Positions 12,061 to 24,859 of a DNA stretch of 64,000 nucleotides are shown piece by piece. Under the pieces are notes generated by a model. The model made no database searches, was not told the origin of the DNA, and saw only the letters and a list, made by a program, of their open reading frames with translations. The position numbers and the translations under genes were made by a program. Origin of the DNA: Hemibagrus wyckioides (lineage: Eukaryota; Chordata; Actinopteri; Siluriformes; Bagridae); assembly GCF_019097595.1 (NCBI RefSeq), contig NC_080720.1:24030352-24094351 (forward strand), given 5' to 3'. Every line of letters begins with the position of its first letter. Within the stretch, counting starts at the first letter, position 1.

Positions 12061-13364
12061 CCACCAGCAAATGCTGGTGAGGGAAAGTAAAAAAAAAGCT
12101 ACATAAAATCTGTAATAAAATAGTTTTTTTTAAAACTAAACATTCATTGAGATATCAATTTGTAAACATGTCATTGCCAATAAAACAGATATGGCAAAAA
12201 TCAAAGGCAGTGCCTATCAGTGAACTTGTTGCAGCTGAGTGATTTGTCAATGATTACTTGCTAAAATGGCCAATTAAGATCAACATTACATGTTATAAAA
12301 AACTAACGCATATTTAAAAATATATGACAAGTTGGCCCAGTGGTGGGTTGCAAGATCATGCAACTTCAACCCCCTGACAGACATGCTGGGTGTCATCACA
12401 CCAACAGCACCTAACCCTGTGCCTTGAGTATGTTTGGTCCCCCAAGAATGGTTCTCAACTTTGGTGAGGGTAAACGGAATCAAGTTAAGTTACAACATTT
12501 TCTCTTTCACTTTTGTAACAGCCAGCAACAGTCATTTGTTGCATCACAGTATAACTCAAGTGAGGGTCTGGAATATTCTGTGGAAGTAGGTGCTGCATTA
12601 TGTTTTTCATTCTGAAAATACTTGACCACAGATGCAGTCTTCAGTGTGAGGGGCCTCAGGGAGAGGAAGCATGTGGTGGGGGCATGATAAGACAAACATG
12701 TAACATCAAGTTAAAAGACTGCAGCTCTTCCGACAGGTAGGTGTAGCTGGAATTTTATCTATTTTAGACTGTGCAGTTTGTTTGTAACGCAGGCTTGTTT
12801 CATTCGTCATTTAAAAATGTGTGTGACACTGTATGTAAATCAATAATGCAGAAGCAAAATACAGAATTCATAAATGGACAGACTGCACAATAATGACATT
12901 ATTATATGTGTGTGGGGGGGGGGCTTCATAACCTTATGGAACTAAGGAATGAGCCAAAATATACATGCTAATTAGTTCTTACCTTATACATCTCCAAGCT
13001 GTACTTTGCAATAAAGTACTACTGTTGTTCAATTTTTGTTGTTTTTTTTTTAACCTCATAATTCATCCTTCCCTTTGTACTCTTGAAGATGTTAAAAGGG
13101 TCATAATAAACAGAGGTAAGTGAGAGAAGTCCATTTTGCTGCTCTACATGCAAGTTTGAAGAAACTAAAGACAAAAGGCTGCAGTTAAGGTAAGTCACTA
13201 GTGCAGAAATCTCCAAACAGTAGTAATGCATCAGGAGGAAACAGGCTGGTCTGGCAGAAGTGGTTTTTATAGTTTAAAAATGTCTCCAAATAAATGTAAC
13301 TCTCATAATTAAATTGATATAATCAGAAAGCAGTGTTAAAATGTCAGACTGATGTCAGAGTAAA

Positions 13365-13367
<3 letters not shown>

Positions 13368-13403
<36 letters not shown>
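13368..13403. repeat. (TAA)n microsatellite
   Basis: Perfect AAT/TAA trinucleotide run of about 36 bp. Confidence 0.95.
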
Positions 13404-13406
<3 letters not shown>

Positions 13407-15124
13407 CCTTGTTATTCTAATTCTCTAACCACTTCCAAAAAATTATAAAAATGTACATGAACTGCTGGGTAGATACTGTAGACTCACTAATATAGAAGCA
13501 TCAGTGTAGGTTCTTTCTAAATTTGGTCTAATTATAATGTTCTTAAAAGCTATTAAAGGATAATGAGAGCTTGTATGAAAATATACCTTATTGCAATGTT
13601 TGTATATATGAATATTCTTAATGTTTTGAATTCATATGTCAGTTATATCAATATATGATGGTTGCATATTGTAATGTAAAGTTTTTAGCATATGGTAGGG
13701 TTCAGAACCATATTTGTTTAAATCAGTTTGTAAATATATACAATTAACACTATAGTCTTTAAGTCGTCTTGTTTTGTTCTTTCCATTTGGAAAACATTTT
13801 GAACATTCAAAAAAGTTGGCATATTGTCAACAATGATTTTGCTTTACCTCACTTTACTGTGTCTGTCAGTTTAAGACCCCATGGAGCAATGATGATGATG
13901 ATAGTGGATTAAATGATTGACACAAGAGGGTGAATTAGTTGAAGTCTTTTTTCCTAATGTCATCTCAAGGATTTCCTTGCCAGTTTCCTTGCCAGTGTCC
14001 CCTCCTGCTTGCCTAATAAAGATTAATAAAAATTTACATCTAGGTTTCAGTGAAGCTTTCAGTCAGGTACACATGTATTTGAACATTTTTGGACTTTCTG
14101 AATTCTGATTCTGAATTTAAGACCATTTATCTACTTACTGCTTAATGAAATAAAAAGGGAATAAGACACCTGTCCATAAAACAACTGAGCACTATATTGT
14201 TCAGTGGGCCATTAAAAAGTGGGGACCAAAGCTAAAAATTGTTGTAAGTCCAAGATTTGTGAATACCAAATCAATAAATCAAATGAAAATAATCACATTA
14301 GAGCTGAAAGTCTACTTTGTGGTCATTATTTAATAACTGAATTAAATAATAACAATAATTCCATTATTAAATCTGAATTACTTCATTCAGAAACATGGCA
14401 TTAGCTTCCACTGTTTTATGGATGACACACAGTTGTATGTTTCAGCAAAGCCAGGTGAGAGGCAACAAAGACAGAGAGAAAAACCAGACAGCATTGTTAA
14501 AGTATATGGAAAACTGTAAGATACATGTAAATCAACTTATCAGTGCTTATTTACTTATTTTGTGGATATTTTTTTTCATCCTGATGTAATTGACAATGAT
14601 GTGTTTACAAATGTTCCATGTGCCAGTGTCTCAAGCTCTTAATATTGTGATGTACTTGACTTTCTGGATGAATAATAACCAGAGAGATCTTGTTCAACAG
14701 AGAAGCTCTTGCTTCAACAGTTTGGTGGAAGACCTGATTGGCAGGTTACTTGTCTCCATGGAGGGATGCTTAAGAGATATATATGTAAACCCATTAATAC
14801 TGTTGTGGTTGCCTACAGGTGTATAATAAAAGGAAAAAGTAAGGAATGTGATTTTTGAAACCCATCAATATTTGTAATTATTGAGTTACATGACAGTAAA
14901 CTTGTTGGATATCTACATTCCATAGAAATATACAAACAAGCTTAATCTATTCAGTTTTTAATCAGATTGCTTTGTGAAGCCCACTGTTAATGAATAAAGT
15001 AATAAATAAAGTTCAGTGGTTTAAATGCTATGAGTGACTTTTACCTCAGGTTATGAGACTTGATTCGGATTGTTCCTAAACCAAAGTGATTAAACATTTG
15101 CTGTTGTAACCCTATAATTCAATC

Positions 15125-15125
<1 letters not shown>

Positions 15126-15205
<80 letters not shown>
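15126..15205. repeat. (AT)n microsatellite
   Basis: About 80 bp of uninterrupted AT dinucleotide. Confidence 0.97.
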
Positions 15206-15206
<1 letters not shown>

Positions 15207-18200
15207 TGAAATAAATATGTAGTAGATTATTTTAGATAATCAATACATTGCTGTCTCAGAGGAGTTCTAATTAAATCATTTTCACTTTGGGGGTGACCAA
15301 ACATATCTAACTTTATTTCTGAAGCATCTGCCTGGGCAGCGTATTTCTGTTAACTGAGATAATCTGCTTGTGTGCTGTGTTATTAGTTGGTACTGGTTCA
15401 GGAACCATTCTGTAAGTGAAATAGACCTTCTCACATAGGAAGCGCCATAAATGTATGTGACGTAGGCTTTTTCACATGCAGCAGTATTGGTGTTGTACTG
15501 CAAGTGTAGCTACTTAATATGTTATTATATAATCACTGCCATTATCTAATTAGATTTCTGCTGATGACCTTTTCATGTTGATGTTCTGATTACATCTGAG
15601 TATGTCCCTGATGTATTTATGGTATGATGTAGTATTTGCTATACTATTTTTTGGCTCAACATGTATTGCACTCCATATATTGCACATTTATTAGACTACA
15701 GTTGCACACACCGGCACATCAGCGCTTTTCTCACAATAATCATACTGTTCTTCCAGCAATCTGCATTAGATATTTTTATATTTATTTTTATATTGTTCCA
15801 TATACTTACTTCCCTTTCCCACCTGTATAGTAATTTCTATTTTATTGCAATTGTATTGATTCTATTCTTAATATATTTCAATTCTTCATTTTATTTGCTT
15901 TTCTTCTTATTGTTTATATTTTATATCACTTCTACTGTACATGGTTATCTATGTGATAAATAAAATTTACATTTGATGGATTAGCTTCTGGTCGGTTTTC
16001 CCTCAATAATGTTGCTCTTAGCAAGTCACTATCTGCTGTCTGTCTTTTTCATTCATCTCTTGATCTTCCCCCAGAACCATGTAGTTTTATTCATTTTTTG
16101 GTGGGCAGAGCATCTCCTCCTCACACTATAGGTGTTTTCCTATGTGTTTTCTCCTTTCCATATTACACATTTCCCACCAAACGTATAACAGGCAGTAGGT
16201 TTCAAGAGGTATTTCCCTCTTGAAATACCTCATTTCCCTCTATTCTGTTTATTGCTGAGCCATCTAAATGTTTTTGCTAATTTGTGTCACTTTCTCTGGT
16301 TACAGCAGGCCGTCATACATTGGTGCTGCACTTAATACTGCTTCTCACTTGAGCTGATATCCCACAAAGACAATAAGGTCATAGTGAATAAAAAAAAGAC
16401 TCATCTCTGTTCTCTAAAACAAATCTCTAAAACAGTGTCTAAGAAGTATGAGTTTTGTGAACAAAAATAAAAGGCCAAAATAAAAGCAGCAAATAAAAGG
16501 CTAGCTAGTTCGTGTACTCAATCATGAATGTAAGGACTGTAATTGGTCCGTTATCATGAGATGATTGAGCTTGTGAATGAGTGAAAGAGGTGAGTGGGAG
16601 TGTGTTTGAGAGAGAGAATTAACTGACTAAAGTACAGTGATGAGATGGTTATAAAGAACTGAAAAAATAACACCAATTAAATAGTATAGGCTAAATTGAG
16701 TGCAAAGGACATAAAGTCCAAATGCAAACTCTGCAATGCAGACTTTTATCATAAAATAAATATCAAAATGGTCTGTTATAAATAGTATGGTGGTCAACAT
16801 TTCACTACTTTAAAAATACATTTACAATTGAACTGATTATAAGGGAATTTTGTTCAAGCCCTTACTTTAAATATGGAAAATTATTTCAGATTTCTTATTT
16901 AAAGTGGGCGGTTTGTCCAGTCTTTTTGTGAGAAATTTCTGTCAAAATGCCAAATACGCTATTCAGTTTCTGTGGACAAATGTTTTATTTTTATTCAGGT
17001 TTTTGATTGATATATTCCAGAGAATTTTTTGTAGTAGTTAATGTTGTTCCTAACAGCGTTTATTTGCACATTATGTATGACCTATTTCACAGGTCACAAA
17101 ATGTACTGTATTGTGGTAGAGTTACAAAGCTTAAAATAGATCCAGTGTGAACATTTTTGAAACCCAGCAACATTTAGAAATATTGCTTTCATTTAAAGAA
17201 TACAGAGATTGTTAGCTGCCAAGATTCAAGATCACACATTTACAGTAAATTGCCCTCAAAGAATATCACCAACTTTTTTGGCAGAAGGGAACTGTAGCTG
17301 GTAATGGACATGAAAATTGCATTCTTCTGTGTTACCAACAAAATACCTGGACATTAAATATAGTAGTATCAGACGGACTAGTTTTCCTGGTATTGACACT
17401 GTTGGTCTTGTCAACAACTGCTTAAATGGAACAAAGTATTCAAAAGGAACAATTCATTCTGTAAGGAGCAAAAGCAGCCTTCCAGGCTTTGGAAGATGGA
17501 AGAACACTGTCAAATATAGTGTAGATCTGCACATATAGTTCATTATTCAACTTTTATCAATATTCATTCATCTCACATACTACCAACTTATAAAGAAGAT
17601 CCCCACGGAAATTGTTAGACCTGTGAACATAAATGGTCTCATATCTCTGAAAAGACAGCTGATAGTCACTCTCCAGACATTCTTACTATGTTAGGTATGA
17701 GCTGTTATTTTTCATGCTTGTTAAACCTCATTTATGAACATAAAGCCTTGATGCCTTTGTCAGTTCTAGGCTCCTGGCTACATTTGACTTTTTAGTGATT
17801 TCAGGTTATTCAGGTCAACAGGTTATCGTCATTGTCAGATTTTAGATTATAAATTATTTAATTAAATTATGACATTTTTGTATCTTAAGTATATGAGGTT
17901 CTGTCTGGAATACAGACAGTTAACGATTAAGCTGAAAAATAAAGCACACCAATTTCAGCTCAGTAGGACCTCCAGTTCCTGAGAAACACCTATTTAAACT
18001 TCATCCTCTATAGACATCCATACCCTAAACTGTGTATACCTCTTCAGATGTTTCATACAGTCTAATATTAAGCAATTTTCACAAAACTTCACTGAAGTAT
18101 CTTCATCGATGGACTGTTTATTATCCTATGTAATATGGCAAGAACTTGCCAAGGTGAAGGTGCTTGGACCCAGATGATCGCTGCTGGTAGCTATATTTCT

Positions 18201-20460
18201 TATTTAAATTTGAAAGATTTCATTTGTTTTAGTAAAAATGTAAATTCAAATCAAGGAAAGGTGACTATTTTTGTACAAATAAATGAGTCAAGTATTAAAT
18301 TAAGTTTATTCATCTACATCTTAGTTAAAACTTATGGAATAATACCTAATTGTGTGTTTTGACCAGTTTCAAACTGACAAATGAAGAAATTCACAATGAT
18401 TTGATTTCTAAATTCCACTCTGAATATGTTATCATATTTTATCTATTGAATACACAACATACTGTTTGCCTTTATGCATCTTCCACTATATACTGCTTTT
18501 CCTTGCCACTGTCGACTCTGGATCATTACAAATCTAGATCTACATCTGAACCGCTGAAAAGCTGCTTTTTTTTCTATTGATAAATGTTAATTCCCTCCCA
18601 GCACAAGATTCAGAACAAGAAGATCATGCACAGTGACTCAAAGGGCAAGCAGAACGGTTGATTATGCTGAAGACAGATATGCTTTGGAAATAACCTGCTG
18701 TTTGTTTAAGGAGAGGCTGGAGAACTTTGTACAGGACTTGAAACAGTTGCATTACTAGGAATAGATATGGCCTAGTTCCTTAAAGAAAACGGTTGTTAAA
18801 AATTCAGAGGTTTACATAACAATTAAAAAATTTAAAAAATATGATGGTAATATGATATGGCATATGATGGTAAGAACTGCCTGTTAATTCAAATCCAATA
18901 AATAATTTTTACTAGTGTTATTAAATTAAAATTTTTAGGTGAATTGATCCACTTTCACAAGCATGTCAAATATTATAACTATTAGAAAGGGGTTTTACAT
19001 ATAGTAAACACACTGATCTAAAGGTTTGAACTGTTTTTAATGTCAGCAGCTGTTGGTTTTTGGATTCACCTATAGCTTAAAACTGACCAATAGTATTCCT
19101 TTTTATGAAACTTCAGTGCCTCTAAAGAGTGATGCATGAATACAATGTGATGCATGTACTGTACTCTAACACATAAGTTTTGGTAACCCCACTGAAAATT
19201 TCCAGTCAGACCACCAAAGTCAAAACACCAGCCCACACTGGGTAACTCAAAGAAAGAGGTGTGTGTGTGCATATGACAGGGAATGCAAGTGAATGAATAT
19301 CTTTTTCTAAAATGTGTAGGCTCCTATTCCAAGTGTGTGGGTTGTTAAACAATGACAATTCTCTCCTCTGACAATTGACCCAGGGATGTTCCATTTAGCT
19401 ACTACACTGCAAATCTGCCAGATTTACAGATTTATAATGCTAGTTCTAATTTCTTTGTGTGTGAATGGAACAAAGGTTATACTTGTCTGAAATATGTTCA
19501 GTTACTACTCTAAATAAGTCACCAAACAGGTGGAAAGTGGGATGAAAATAATGGGTCTTTAATATTAATGTTTGTCAAGGTTAATCATTATCAACAGCCT
19601 TATGTGTGAAATTGTGAAATGCATTTCCTGCAGTGGAACTAGGCTTAATCAAATAAAACACTAACTGAAAGACAGTTGGCTTTTTTCTCAGAAGCCATAA
19701 ACATTATATAGGAATGTCAGGGAAAAAAAAGAAAACCAATGCCATGAGCTCAACAGCGTCACTTAGCTTTTAGCATGCTTTTTGCAGATAATTAAAAATG
19801 ACTAACTAAACTCTGTAACTTGTGACTTGTGAAGACTATAATATTTCTTAAAACATATACAACAGATAAAACTCTCATATTCTGACTGCAATTGAAGTTA
19901 TAAGGCACAACAAGGTTCTCATTCAGAGGTGTTTAATATAGATATGCACACTTGACAACTAGATATGCAGAAGCAGCAGTAAAAAAAAAAAAATAATGAA
20001 GGCAGTATTTGCTTGCAAAATCAGAGAAGTCTCAGTCTGGACAGAAAAAAAACTCAGATGAATTTGTACTGGTCAGCTTTATTAATGATGCCAGAATTGT
20101 GTTGAGGAAAATATCTTTTGATTGTGCAGTTTAATTTATTTTCAATAAATGGCTGAATATTTTTATATGTGGTGGACATTTGAAATATACTTGAGTACAA
20201 AAGCAAATAACAAAAATTTTACTTAAGTTGTAGGCTTGTTTACCTAGTAAATTTTAACGTCAGGCACCATGATGATACCAAAGCTCAGAACTTTTTGCTT
20301 ATAAAATATTATTTCCTCATTTTCTTTGTTGGCCACATACCACATAGTGTAAGCCACAGAAAAACAGGAAGAAGAAGAATTAAGCTAACAGGAAATAGAC
20401 ACCATAACATACTTGAGAAAGCTCCAATGAAAATGTAATATGTGTACATAGATGTACACT

Positions 20461-20462
20461 CA

Positions 20463-20496
<34 letters not shown>

Positions 20497-20502
20497 CTCT
20501 CG

Positions 20503-20540
<38 letters not shown>
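20461..20540. repeat. (CT)n/(CA)n compound microsatellite
   Basis: A CT run with two CTCG interruptions passes into a CA run. The antisense open frames with RERERE and VCVCVC composition here are artefacts. Confidence 0.95.
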
Positions 20541-20541
<1 letters not shown>

Positions 20542-21659
20542 TGGTTTGAGCCAACAGGTAGGCAATCTAAATAATGTTAGATTTTTCTTTGATTTATCTG
20601 CAAGTTTTATGTTTTTCTTGCTGAGAGTCATCAGCTTTAGACACTTTGACTCTTCAATCGCTCACTGCAAACCAGACTTTGAGTTTCTCAGTCCTAAACT
20701 GCTGTTTTACAAACACTGCAGCGGATCCCTTTGTCTGGGCTGCCAGGTCAAGAGGGTGAGTGCAATTAGAAATGGGAAACTAGAGCTGGCATCCTCATCA
20801 AATTAACCTAGCATTGTACAATCTCTGGACAACCAGCTGTGTGAACTGAGAGGCTCATGAAAGAATTGAGACCTCAGAATTGAGACCTCTCAGCCAAAAC
20901 ACGATAGTATTTCCATCTATTTTCATATAAACCCTGTCTAGTTTGTCTTGCCTCCTTTCTCTCAAGATAAAATGTAATATTCAGTTCACTAAAGATACAT
21001 ATATAAAATTACAAGACTGCAATCTTCTTTTACTGACATTCAGTTACAGAGTGACAAATGCTCCAAGTGGAGAGTTATTCAGGACTAAAGAAAAATACCC
21101 AGGCAAGTGTTGAAGATTGGAAAAAGGCCAGGCAAAGACAGACTGGCCATTCTCCTCTGACCTCTCTTGATTGTTTTTCACAACATTCTGTCTAAACTCT
21201 AGAGTCTGTGAAAAACTGGGACCAGACTTATTATTGGCTATTTTATTACCTAATACACAATAATTATATTTACAAGAATACTACTAAACAGCAGTGTTTC
21301 CCTACCTACCTAATCTTTAGCCTCCCCACATACTGTCCTCAGTGTTGCTTCTGCTCAGCCACCTGTGTCAATCCATCAAAAACCATGTCTCCTGGGAGGT
21401 GTGTAGGTGGGGGCAATGAAGAATTAAGAACCACTTTGGGTTATAAAGTTTAGCGTTTTAATATTTACCCAAGCAGAAGTAGGTTTAGCATTTACCTGTT
21501 TATTGTAACATTAGGTATTACATGTTCTTAATTCACAGACAGTTTGTTTTTCTGTTCTAACATACGTGTTTTGTTCATTCTGACATATCTGCTTCTAAAT
21601 CGAAACACATTTTTCTCTGCCCCACTGGTCTTGTTTATATAGAGATGTATGAAGTATTT

Positions 21660-21990
21660 CATCAAGAATGCTTGCTGAAGAAGACACTGGGATATCTCCT
21701 AAAATGAACAGCAACTGAAAGAAGCTATGGTACAAACCTGGAAGGCTTGATGCAGTTGTTGCACACAATGACTATACAACAAAATATGTGTATTTTACCG
21801 AGTGTATTTTAATTCTATTCCTATACAGTTGCTCATTCAACAGTTGGGTGGTCTGCCACCAACTGTGCCATGTTCTACATTGTAGATATTTAAATTTACA
21901 TTTCAGGAAATGAAAGCTGAAATTGTGATTCATTGTCTCATATTCATGTTCTGATTTTGAACCCAAATGTGTTCAATGGAAAGCAAAAAA
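21660..21990 (+). mobile_element. Tc1-like transposon 3' end, relic
   Basis: AACTGAAAGAAGCTATGGTA and the following CTTGATGCAGTTGTTGCA resemble the C-terminal coding end of the family whose 5' end is at 8945. An AT-rich 3' leader follows (TGGGTGGTCTG, then GGAAATGAAAGCTGAAAT). The frame is broken and the element truncated on the left. Confidence 0.65.
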
Positions 21991-22254
21991 ATAAATAAAT
22001 AAATAAGAAGGGTAAGGGACTGTATTTCCAGGCTAGGTCAGTGTGACTATGTCATCTTTATTTTAATCTAAATGCCCACCACAAAAAATGGTGGGTCCTG
22101 TTATCTTCTCACTGATCTCTTCTAAGTCAAGAACAGACACCAACACCGGTCTTCTAGATTATCAAAAGGAACAGTGAAGTCAAGTCAAGCGAAGTCAATC
22201 CTCCAGAGCTGAAGAACTACCTAAGAATGTCTAACACATGCATTGTCTCTTGCT

Positions 22255-22294
22255 GCACACACACACACACACACACACACACGCATACACACAC
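22255..22294. repeat. (CA)n microsatellite
   Basis: CA dinucleotide run with one ACG interruption, followed by C-rich and A-rich homopolymers at 22306-22326. Confidence 0.93.
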
Positions 22295-22951
22295 AGGCCT
22301 TCCGCACCCCCCCCCAAAAAAAAAACCCACACACACATTCTGTTTTAGCTCTTCTTGTAAAAGGAGGGAGGTTTCTTCCCCTCTGTACTTACGCTGTGGT
22401 TACGTTGGAGTTTAATTTCACACCCTTCTGAATATACATACACCTTCTGTTCTTATAAAGAGAATCCATCACATAGTCATTCATTCAAACTCTACATCAA
22501 TTGAAAGAAGCCAGATACTGGTCCTTAATGAAACTAACATATACATTTCATTACTATAGTTCATGAGTAGTTTCCAAATCAAAGCAACTGATACAGTTAT
22601 TGTTGAAAATGCTTTATTTTTTGTATCCTTATGTATCCTTTTGTATCCTTAAAAACACTCAACACACTCAAAACCAAAGACTTATTAATGAAACATATAG
22701 CATATATCATAATGGAACTTATGCAAATAAGATTTTGTCAACATGAAAGCTAGTTCTTTTGTGCTTTTCACTCATGTAGGGGATGTCCCCTGGTGTTTTT
22801 TGGCAACAAAAAAAAGGTACAGAGGAGGGGTAAAAATATGCACCTTCATCTGACAACACATGGATTTTTTCTGATGCATGGGAGTTCCATTGACTATATA
22901 TATACTGTATATATATAGATATATATGACTATATGACTATATATACATATA

Positions 22952-24099
22952 CACTATATTGCCAAAAGTATTCGCTCACCTGCCTTGACTCGCATATGAA
23001 CTTAAGTGACATCCCATTCCTAATCCATAGGGTTCAATATGACGTCGGTCCACCCTTTGCAGCTATAACAGCTTCAACTCTTCTGGGAAGGCTGTCCACG
23101 AGGTTTAGGAGAGTGTTTATGGGAATTTTTGACCATTCTTCCAGAAGCGCATTTGTGAGGTCACACTCTGATGTTGGACGAGAAGGCCTGGCTCTCAGTC
23201 TCCGCTCTAATTCATCTCAAAGGTGTTCTATCAGGTTGAGGTCAAGACTCTGTCAAGTTCATCCACACCAGACTCTGTCATCCATGTCTTTATGGACCTT
23301 GCTTTGTGCACTGGTGCACAGTCATGTTGGAAGAGGAAGGGGCCAGCTCCAAACTGTTCCCACAAAGTTGGGAGCATGGAATTGTCCAAAATGTCTTGGT
23401 ATGCTGAAGCATTCAGAGTTCCTTTCACTGGAACTAAGGGGCCAAGCCCAGCTCCTGAAAAACAACCCCACACCATAATCCCCCCTCCACCAAACATTAC
23501 ACTTGGCACAATGCAGTCAGACAAGTACCGTTCTCCTGGCATCAGATTGTCAGATGGAGAAGCACGATTCGTCACTCCAGAGAACGTGTCTCCACTGCTC
23601 TAGAGTCCAGTGGCGGCGTGCTTTACACCACTGCATCCGACGCTTTGCATTGCACTTGGTGATGTATGGCTTGGATGCAGCTGCTCGGCCATGGAAACCC
23701 AATCCATGAAGCTCTCATGGCTCTCATGGCGACCTCTTCGCACTATGCGCCTCAGCATCCGCTGACCCCGCTCCGTCAGTTTACGTGGCCTACCACTTTG
23801 TGGCTGAGTTGCTGTCGTTCCCAAACACTTCCACGTTCTTATAATACAGCTGACAGTTGACTGTGGAATATTTAGGAGCGAGGAAATTTCACGACTGGAT
23901 TTGTTGCACAGGTGGCATCCTATCACAGTTCCACGCTGGAATTCACTGAGCTCCTGAGAGCGACCCATTCTTTCACAAATGTTCACAAAAACAGTCTGCA
24001 TGTCTAGGTGCTTGATTTTATACACCTGTGGCCATGGAAGTGATTGGAACACCTGATTCTGATTATTTGGATGGGTGAGCGAATACTTTTGGCAATATA

Positions 24100-24102
<3 letters not shown>
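22952..24102 (-). mobile_element. Tc1-like DNA transposon, copy 1 (decayed)
   Basis: The termini are CACTATATTGCCAAAAGTAT and its inverted match at 24080-24102, with TA on both flanks. It is 1151 bp, about 100 bp shorter than the best copy (56132-57379). The difference is explained by internal deletions visible on alignment by eye. It is inserted beside, or seeded, a (TA)n tract on its right. Confidence 0.93.
23034..23968 (-). pseudogene. Decayed Tc1 (DD34E) transposase
   Basis: The reading starts at the [21 protein letters not shown]-terminus and ends at the position equivalent to the intact copy's stop. A segment of roughly 85 bp after the RRIVRRGR block, encoding the second helix-turn-helix, is replaced by a short duplicated CATGGCTCT-like stretch. 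Smaller deletions near the VWVWRLP equivalent and before the PDLNPIE region shift frame again. The [13 protein letters not shown] segment survives. It cannot encode a functional enzyme as it stands. Confidence 0.9.

Positions 24103-24171
<69 letters not shown>
24103..24171. repeat. (TA)n microsatellite
   Basis: About 69 bp of perfect TA repeat that begins at the target-site TA of the Tc1 copy to its left. Confidence 0.96.
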
Positions 24172-24176
<5 letters not shown>

Positions 24177-24264
24177 GCTGAAAGGTTATTTTCCTCAGTT
24201 TTGTAGTCAACTGAAGCAGGTTCTTTTACACTATTTTCCTACATTTTTGCTCTATTCATTCTTC

Positions 24265-24850
24265 CTTCAGTTCTATGCCTAGTCTCTGGTGATGAGAAAC
24301 ACATCAAGATGTGTCTTGATGCATTGGAAACATTAGTTTTGCGCCACATATACCGCAAACCTTCTCTCACATCACAGCTGGATCACTCATATGCTTTCTG
24401 GCAAACTCCAGATTTGCTTTCAGATGGCACTTTTCAAGCTTCTTTCTTGTCACCGTCCCACACAAGACAGTGTGCTCTTGATATGGTTGACTGGTGCACC
24501 ATTACGCCACTCCCAGCAACTGAACTTTGTAGCTCCCTCAAAGTGATTGTTGGGCTCTCTGTGGTTTCTCTCAGAAGTCACCTTCTTATTAAAGCGCTGA
24601 GTTTTAAGGGACAGCCTTTTCTTGGCAGCTTCCATTTCCTGATTATTGATCCAACTGTGCTCACTGGGTATTGAGCACAAACATTTGGACATTATTTTGT
24701 ACCCTTTCCCAAATCTATGCATTTTCACTACTTTATGTCTGTGGAATAATCTTAAGTCCATCCATTTTATCCAAAGCAACTTTAAGAATTCACAGTTCCA
24801 TGGCAATGGTAAAGTAATTGTGTCGTCATTAAAGCAATTTCTTTTATCTG
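24265..24850 (-). mobile_element. Tc1-like transposase relic (fourth type)
   Basis: Antisense translation gives broken transposase-like blocks: KMHRFGKGYKIMSKCL (helix-turn-helix start), KKRLSLKTQRFNKK (a linker like TKRPxLKT), and EGATKFSCWEWRNGAPVNHI. Frames are interrupted and no terminal repeats were found, so the limits are approximate. Confidence 0.6.
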
Positions 24851-24859
24851 TATAACCTG

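Larger units (their letters stand above)
12100..21640. other. Gene-poor intergenic region
   Basis: AT-rich sequence with scattered short open frames (all under 85 codons) and no recognisable domain, tRNA or conserved exon. It contains three microsatellites listed separately. Nothing else is supported. Confidence 0.45.

Noticed and set aside
13368..13403. Short direct repeats considered as a CRISPR-like array (also at 10997 and 53166)
   Set aside because: Simple microsatellites without spacers, in a vertebrate genome.
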